The position numbers and the translations under genes were made by a program. A stretch of DNA of 64,000 bases, from assembly GCA_026418455.1 (NCBI GenBank), contig JAOABH010000004.1, forward strand, positions 124,001 through 188,000, given 5' to 3'. Below are positions 59,877-64,000 of this stretch, piece by piece (positions within the stretch are counted from its first letter, which is position 1; every line of letters starts with the position of its first letter). The notes beneath the pieces were generated by a model. That model made no database searches. It had not been told where the DNA came from and saw nothing but the letters and a program-made list of their open reading frames with translations. Source of the DNA: Hydrogenothermaceae bacterium (lineage in GTDB: Bacteria; Aquificota; Aquificia; Aquificales; Hydrogenothermaceae).

Positions 59877-60559
59877 TATTCCTCCCTTTTGAATACAGCT
59901 ATATGTATAAGTCCAAAAAATCTTTTTGAGTAGTAATGGCTTTTAAATCCATTTTTCATAAAAAACTCTATCAGCTCTTTTCTTGTCATACTGTTTTTTA
60001 TTGAGTCCACAAAGTAATCCCATTCTACTTTTGAAAATAGAACTCTTCCGAAAGGTCTAAATATCTTGTCTGTTAAAAGTATCATAAGAGAGTATAAAAA
60101 CCTGCTATTTGGTTTTGCTATTTCAACGATAGAGATATACCCATCTTTAACTAAAACTCTTTTTGACTCATATAAAATTTTATCAGCAGGTAGATGTCTA
60201 AATACGAGAGAGAAAAATATATTATCCACAGAGCTATCTTTAATCGGCATATTCAGGGCATCTGCTTTTAGAAGTAAAAAATTTTTTACCCCTTGATTTT
60301 CCAATTTTCTTTTTGCAACTTTCAGCATATTCAATGATATATCTAAACCTAACAGATTTAAATCTTTTTTTATTGCCGATAATTTTAGTAAGATCTCTCC
60401 CGTCCCTGTTCCTACATCTACAACATACTTTCCTAAAGGTGTGCTATTTATAACTTCTAACTGCCAGCTGTTTATCTTTTTTAAAGTGGCAAAATTTAAA
60501 AATCTATCATAAGCTCTATGAACAGAATCAAAGATACTCTCTGCTACGCTTTTTTCCAT
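59876..60559 (-). CDS. UbiE/MenG-like quinone methyltransferase
   Basis: 227 aa. Class I SAM-dependent fold: Y-D-R-F-L-N near the start, V-V-D-V-G-T-G-T-G-E-I as motif I, and L-G-L-D-I-S-L-N-M-L. The length and the early Y-D-x-x-N fit demethylmenaquinone methyltransferase, the likely last step of the (thio)menaquinone made by these bacteria; another small-molecule methyltransferase cannot be excluded. It overlaps cysS by 16 bp. Confidence 0.8.
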   Translation of the reverse strand: MEKSVAESIFDSVHRAYDRFLNFATLKKINSWQLEVINSTPLGKYVVDVGTGTGEILLKLSAIKKDLNLLGLDISLNMLKVAKRKLENQGVKNFLLLKADALNMPIKDSSVDNIFFSLVFRHLPADKILYESKRVLVKDGYISIVEIAKPNSRFLYSLMILLTDKIFRPFGRVLFSKVEWDYFVDSIKNSMTRKELIEFFMKNGFKSHYYSKRFFGLIHIAVFKREE

Positions 60560-62007
60560 TTGGTCCCTACAGGTGTATCTTCTATAACTATACCTTTTTC
60601 CTGCAGTTTATCTCTTATATAATCAGCTATACTATACTGTTTTTCTTTTCTTGCTTTATCTCTCACATCAAGTATTATCTGAATTATATCTTCGTTTAAC
60701 CCTTCTTCTTTCTTTTCTGCTTTTATCTCTTCTGTTTTTACACATGGTTGTAAGCTGTCAAACAGACCAAATATATCTCTGCAGAGGTTGTGTATTGCTT
60801 TTGATGCTTCTTTGTATGACTCAAGAGCTTTCTTTGAAATACCGCCACTTTTTATGGCTTTGTCTTTTAAAATATTCATCTCTCTTACAAGTCCAAATAA
60901 AGATGCCAAAGCCTCCGGTGTATTAAAGTCATCACTCATTGCACTGTAAAATCCACTTTGGGCTTTCTGTATCTGCTGATATAGATCTCCATCAAAATTT
61001 TCGTCTGCTGGTAACTTAGAAAGTATCTCATACTCATCTATGGCATTTTTTAGTCTTTCATATGCCTTTTTTGTCTCTTCCATTTTTTCCCAAGAGAAGT
61101 CAAGTGGGCTTCTGTAATGGACAGATAAAACCAAAAGTCTAAGTATATCTGGCTCATATTTTGAGTAAATTTCCTTCATTGTTATATAATTTCCAAGAGA
61201 TTTTGACATCTTTTGACCATTTACAGTAACAAGTCCGTTGTGTATCCAGTATCTTGCAAAAGGCTTTCCTGTTAATGCTTCTGCCTGAGCTATCTCGTTT
61301 TCGTGATGGGGGAATGTTAAATCTAATCCTCCTCCGTGTATATCTATAGTCTCTCCTAAATGTTTAAATATCATCGCACAACATTCAGTATGCCAGCCTG
61401 GTCTTCCCTTACCCCATGGCGAATCCCAGTAAGGTTCTCCCGCTTTTGAAGCTTTCCATAGAGCAAAATCAAGTGGATCTTTTTTCTTTTCTCCTGGTTC
61501 TATCCTCGCACCAACCAAAAGCTCATCAACGCTTCTCTTTGACAGTTTACCGTAATCTTTAAACTTTCTTACAGAAAAATATACATCACCATCAACTTCG
61601 TAAGCATAACCTTTATCTATTAAATCCTGTATAAATTTTATGATATCAGGAATATGGGTTGTAACTCTTGGTTCTATATCTGCAGGCTCTATTCTAAACT
61701 TTTCAGCGTCGTCAAAATACTCTTTTATATATCTATCTGATATAACGGAGAAAGGAACACATTCATTTTTCGCTCTGTTTATTATTTTGTCATCAACGTC
61801 TGTAAAGTTTCTAACAAATATAACATGGTATCCAAGGTATCTTAGGTATCTTCTAATTACATCAAAAACTATTAAACTTCTTCCATGTCCTACATGGTTG
61901 TAATCGTAAACAGTAACACCGCAGGTGTATATCTTAACCTCACCGGGTTTTATAGGTGCAAAATCTTCTTTTTTTCCGGAAAGTGTGTTATATATCTTTA
62001 AACTCAT
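60544..62007 (-). CDS. cysS: Cysteinyl-tRNA synthetase
   Basis: 487 aa, standard length. Class I motifs: H-V-G-H-G-R-S (HIGH) near residue 37 and K-M-S-K-S near residue 268. Zinc ligands are in T-C-G-V, W-H-T-E-C-C, and F-P-H-H-E-N-E. It charges tRNA-Cys. It is the first gene of a minus-strand run of nine protein genes and one tRNA that ends at 52724. Confidence 0.97.
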   Translation of the reverse strand: MSLKIYNTLSGKKEDFAPIKPGEVKIYTCGVTVYDYNHVGHGRSLIVFDVIRRYLRYLGYHVIFVRNFTDVDDKIINRAKNECVPFSVISDRYIKEYFDDAEKFRIEPADIEPRVTTHIPDIIKFIQDLIDKGYAYEVDGDVYFSVRKFKDYGKLSKRSVDELLVGARIEPGEKKKDPLDFALWKASKAGEPYWDSPWGKGRPGWHTECCAMIFKHLGETIDIHGGGLDLTFPHHENEIAQAEALTGKPFARYWIHNGLVTVNGQKMSKSLGNYITMKEIYSKYEPDILRLLVLSVHYRSPLDFSWEKMEETKKAYERLKNAIDEYEILSKLPADENFDGDLYQQIQKAQSGFYSAMSDDFNTPEALASLFGLVREMNILKDKAIKSGGISKKALESYKEASKAIHNLCRDIFGLFDSLQPCVKTEEIKAEKKEEGLNEDIIQIILDVRDKARKEKQYSIADYIRDKLQEKGIVIEDTPVGTKWKKA

Positions 62008-62051
62008 CTACAAACCCTCATAGGTTTTAATTTATCAAAAATTTTACCATA

Positions 62052-62969
62052 TCAGCTGTAGCTTTCGTTTCTCTTTTTTGATATTAGCCAGTAAACTATT
62101 CCAAGTATTAGAATAACAACACCAAAACTTAATATCTCCAGAGCTTTTTTTTCATCAGCAGGAGAGAGAGAAGCTATAAGTAGTTTCCTTATCATGGCTG
62201 CAAGGGCTATGCCTATGAATGCGTAAAGGGCAAATCCGCCTCCTCTAAAATGTTTTATCTCTTCATTCATAAGCTCTCCTACAGCCCAAAGAATCAGTAG
62301 GCTACCTAAGGTTGCTACTATGGCTTCTTCAAAAGGTACTATATTGAAAAGTAGTTTATAAATATCATAGAAGAAAAGACCCACAACAAAAATTGCAACA
62401 ATCACTAAAGCAGACAGTATAGATAGATCTATAAAATCTGCAAACTTCCTAGCAAAGCTGAATAATTTTTTTTCTAACGGAGACATAACAGCATATTTTG
62501 AAAGCTCCTCTTCTCTATAAGCCATTGTAAGCATATCCAAATTCATATCAAGTAGTTTCCCTACGGAAGCTACATACATATTTCTCTCTTTTCTGTCCTC
62601 TATTTCCATATCTATTTTTTCAATGATAAATCTTCTAACGAAGTTAAAGCTGGCGTTTACATAGTGAGTAGGGAGTCCTATATTGACATGAACCTGACCA
62701 ATCCTATTTAGCTTTAGAAAATACTCAATTCCATAGCTTCCACTAAATAAGTCTAAAAACCATCCTTTTACTTTTTCTCTATGTCTTTTTATTATCTCTT
62801 CATTTTTTAAATATCTTTGGGCTTCTGGAAATTTAAATATAAATTTGTAAAATCTATCTATAAATTCTGTTTGGTATTTTTCCATAATTGGTTTTAATTT
62901 AACTATTCTATCAATGTCAGATTCATCAAACTCATAATCTTTTTTCAGTTGTTCAATGTTTTCTATCAT
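62052..62969 (-). CDS. Globin-coupled (protoglobin-like) sensor fused to PsiE-like membrane domain
   Basis: 305 aa. Residues 1-160 resemble the globin-coupled sensor domain: F-Y-x-x-I, R-H-R-E-K-V-K-G-W, and R-I-G-Q-V-H-V-N-I-G-L-P-T-H-Y-V-N-A with the likely proximal heme His. Residues 175-300 hold four hydrophobic segments like PsiE (F-A-D-F-I-D-L-S, V-P-F-E-E-A-I-V-A-T, M-N-E-E-I-K-H-F-R-G-G, A-L-A-A-M-I-R-K). The heme part would sit in the cytoplasm and signal oxygen, NO or CO to the membrane part. It stands alone, with GAGGAT before its ATG. Confidence 0.75.
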   Translation of the reverse strand: MIENIEQLKKDYEFDESDIDRIVKLKPIMEKYQTEFIDRFYKFIFKFPEAQRYLKNEEIIKRHREKVKGWFLDLFSGSYGIEYFLKLNRIGQVHVNIGLPTHYVNASFNFVRRFIIEKIDMEIEDRKERNMYVASVGKLLDMNLDMLTMAYREEELSKYAVMSPLEKKLFSFARKFADFIDLSILSALVIVAIFVVGLFFYDIYKLLFNIVPFEEAIVATLGSLLILWAVGELMNEEIKHFRGGGFALYAFIGIALAAMIRKLLIASLSPADEKKALEILSFGVVILILGIVYWLISKKRNESYS

Positions 62970-63026
62970 TGAATATATCCTCTTGTATATATAAATTATA
63001 CAAATAAATATACATTGGAAAGTTTA

Positions 63027-63137
63027 ATGTGTAAAGAATATAAATTTAAAGAGATTGAATGTCTTAAATGTAGCAGTAAAAGAGATCTAAAAGAAGACCC
63101 TAACATAGAAGGGATATATTTTTGTGAGGAATGTTGA
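63027..63137 (+). CDS. 36-aa zinc-ribbon-like peptide
   Basis: ATG at 63027 with GGAAAG 4 nt before it. The product has C-L-K-C near residue 13 and C-E-E-C at the very end, spaced like a zinc ribbon, with charged residues between. The TGA stop comes directly after the last Cys, and the same frame stays open for 13 more hydrophilic codons (E-E-R-E-R-T-E-I-N-E-K-L-G) up to a TAA at 63079+98 (63177). A longer 50-residue ancestor, or recoding at TGA, is possible. Confidence 0.5.
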   Translation: MCKEYKFKEIECLKCSSKRDLKEDPNIEGIYFCEEC

Positions 63138-63185
63138 GAAGAAAGAGAAAGAACGGAGATTAATGAAAAGTTGGGATAAGATTAT

Positions 63186-63209
63186 AGCTTACCCGACGAC
63201 GGGTAAGCT
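63186..63209. terminator. Perfect 10-bp hairpin after the sco gene
   Basis: Arms AGCTTACCCG and CGGGTAAGCT enclose the loop ACGA, 11 nt beyond the stop of the minus-strand Sco1-like gene and also downstream of the plus-strand zinc-ribbon ORF. No T-run follows on either strand, so it could be a rho-independent terminator without U-tract or an mRNA 3' protector. Confidence 0.55.
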
Positions 63210-63220
63210 CTGGAGAGTAC

Positions 63221-63823
63221 CTACTTCTTTATAAGTTCTTCTACATCTTCTACAATTTTTTCAACTGGTAGATATATACCAAGCCACTCTTCAATCTGTT
63301 TTCCATCTTTATCTATTATTATAGTTCTAACCGGTGTATGAGTTATCATTTTATGTTTCATTTTATGGCCTCCATGATCCATTTCCATTATCTTCTCTTT
63401 AACTTCTATTCCGTAAGCATCCCAGACTTTCTTTAAATCTTTTGGATTACCTGTTAAAAATGCAAAATCATCAAGGTTTCTTGTGGTTTTATACTCTTTT
63501 AAAACTTCGGGACTGTCTTTTGGATCCACTGTTATAAAAACTATCTGGTATTTACCTTTATAACCCTTTTCATTTAGTTTTTCACTAACTTGTTTTAATG
63601 CTGCAGTTAGAGTAGGACATACATGCATACAGTTTGTAAATCCAAAGTAAAGTATGACCACCTTTCCTTTAAAGTCCCCTAACTTTGTAGGTTTTCCTTC
63701 TTCATTTACTAAGTTTTCAACTTCTACCACCGGTTTTGGAAATCCCTTTGTACTTCCCTGTAATGCAAAGGAACCTGAGAAGATAAAAAACGGCAAGATC
63801 AACATTAAAACTATCCTTTTCAT
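63221..63823 (-). CDS. Sco1/SenC/PrrC-family copper chaperone or thiol oxidoreductase
   Basis: 200 aa. A signal peptide (about 1-20, S-G-S-F-A) and a thioredoxin-like fold with F-T-N-C-M-H-V-C-P (Cys65, Cys69) and a distal His in I-T-H-T-P-V-R-T-I, the three copper ligands of Sco proteins. It delivers copper to the CuA centre of cytochrome oxidase or keeps it reduced. An inserted H-G-G-H-K-M-K-H segment near residue 150 adds further metal-binding side chains. GGAGGT precedes the ATG. Confidence 0.92.
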   Translation of the reverse strand: MKRIVLMLILPFFIFSGSFALQGSTKGFPKPVVEVENLVNEEGKPTKLGDFKGKVVILYFGFTNCMHVCPTLTAALKQVSEKLNEKGYKGKYQIVFITVDPKDSPEVLKEYKTTRNLDDFAFLTGNPKDLKKVWDAYGIEVKEKIMEMDHGGHKMKHKMITHTPVRTIIIDKDGKQIEEWLGIYLPVEKIVEDVEELIKK

Positions 63824-63852
63824 CTTTTTACCTCCAATATTGGTTTATATCA

Positions 63853-63881
63853 ATTTTAGTTTAAAGTAATGTTAAAATCAA
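63853..63881 (-). promoter_or_regulatory. Sigma-70-type promoter of the sco gene
   Basis: On the minus strand TTGATT, a 17-nt spacer and TAAAAT lie about 30 nt before the sco start codon. Confidence 0.55.
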
Positions 63882-63958
63882 GTAAAAATTTAACATAGAA
63901 AAACTGTCCTGTTTTGAAGTGTTAAAATATATTAAGTGAATTTTTGAAGAGGTAAAAG

Positions 63959-64000
63959 ATGGAAGATAGATTAAGTAAAATCAGGAACTTTTCTATAATA
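63959..64000 (+). CDS. lepA: Elongation factor 4 (LepA), first 14 codons
   Basis: ATG at 63959 after GAAGAGGT. The visible residues M-E-D-R-L-S-K-I-R-N-F-S-I-I match the start of LepA, in which I-R-N-F-S-I-I runs into the GTPase P-loop (A-H-I-D-H-G-K-S). TypA, the other candidate, starts I-R-N-I-A-I-I, as the copy in this window does. The rest lies beyond the window. Confidence 0.75.
   Translation, partial: MEDRLSKIRNFSII

Noticed and set aside
63163-63234. 23-codon ORF with a CGGAG before its ATG
   Set aside because: Most of it is the perfect hairpin at 63186-63209 and it overlaps the sco stop; no protein-like features.

Overview
The window is an AT-rich, very tightly packed stretch of a bacterial chromosome. 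Its gene set fits a thermophilic chemolithoautotroph of the Aquificota, most likely Hydrogenothermaceae (Sulfurihydrogenibium-like). The clues are a cytoplasmic NAD(P)-linked [NiFe] hydrogenase, a ferredoxin:thioredoxin reductase catalytic chain, a bacterial S-adenosylmethionine decarboxylase, Gram-negative envelope genes (gmhA, waaA, TonB receptor, M16 protease), and many 1-20 nt gene overlaps. The assignment rests on gene content only. No rRNA, IS element, prophage or CRISPR array is visible.

Layout. 1-3000: the end of a TonB-dependent receptor, a YfiR-like periplasmic protein carrying a perfect 54-bp duplication, and a GGDEF-EAL protein. 3080-12728: glutamate synthase large subunit, a nuclease lipoprotein, signal peptidase I, dihydroorotase, an Rpn-type nuclease and TypA. 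12725-15348 (minus): a sigma-54 activator, a TPR membrane protein and GmhA. 15426-19964: PepSY protein and RecJ, converging on a YggS / Trm112-like / solute-binding protein operon; the Trm112-like gene is only 58 codons. 20049-22150: groESL with a consensus promoter, an upstream palindrome and a strong terminator. 22171-28009: thiL, ahcY, a DUF465 protein, ilvD, metK and a degenerate GGDEF protein. 27989-31897 (minus): a four-gene group 3b-type [NiFe] hydrogenase. 32039-37645: a ferredoxin, then yicC, a ferritin-like/VIT transporter, waaA, fetB and hemN. 37786-42500: ferredoxin:thioredoxin reductase, a diguanylate cyclase, AdoMet decarboxylase, a GlcF-like Fe-S oxidoreductase behind a possible sigma-54 promoter, rubredoxin and a TPR protein. 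42513-46786: serS and a UDP-galactofuranose glycosylation cluster. 46791-53113: rhodanese, ChaN-like protein, mutS (frameshifted), HU, an RsuA-type pseudouridine synthase that seems to start at ATT, an MFS transporter and a cupredoxin. 53082-62007 (minus): a long collinear run from cysS down to coaE, with tRNA-Arg(CCT) embedded between an M16 protease and an MscS channel. 62052-64000: a globin-PsiE fusion, a tiny zinc-ribbon ORF, a Sco1-like protein and the first 14 codons of lepA.

The genes mostly serve central metabolism (nitrogen assimilation, pyrimidine, branched-chain amino acid, arginine, SAM cycle, thiamine, heme, CoA), redox balance (hydrogenase, ferredoxins, FTR, rubredoxin) and envelope building. 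The most unusual signals are regulatory rather than a new gene system: a dnaX-type slippery heptamer exactly at the mutS reading-frame break, the ATT start of the RsuA-like gene, complementarity between the groEL 3' UTR and both groE ribosome binding sites, and the globin-PsiE fusion.
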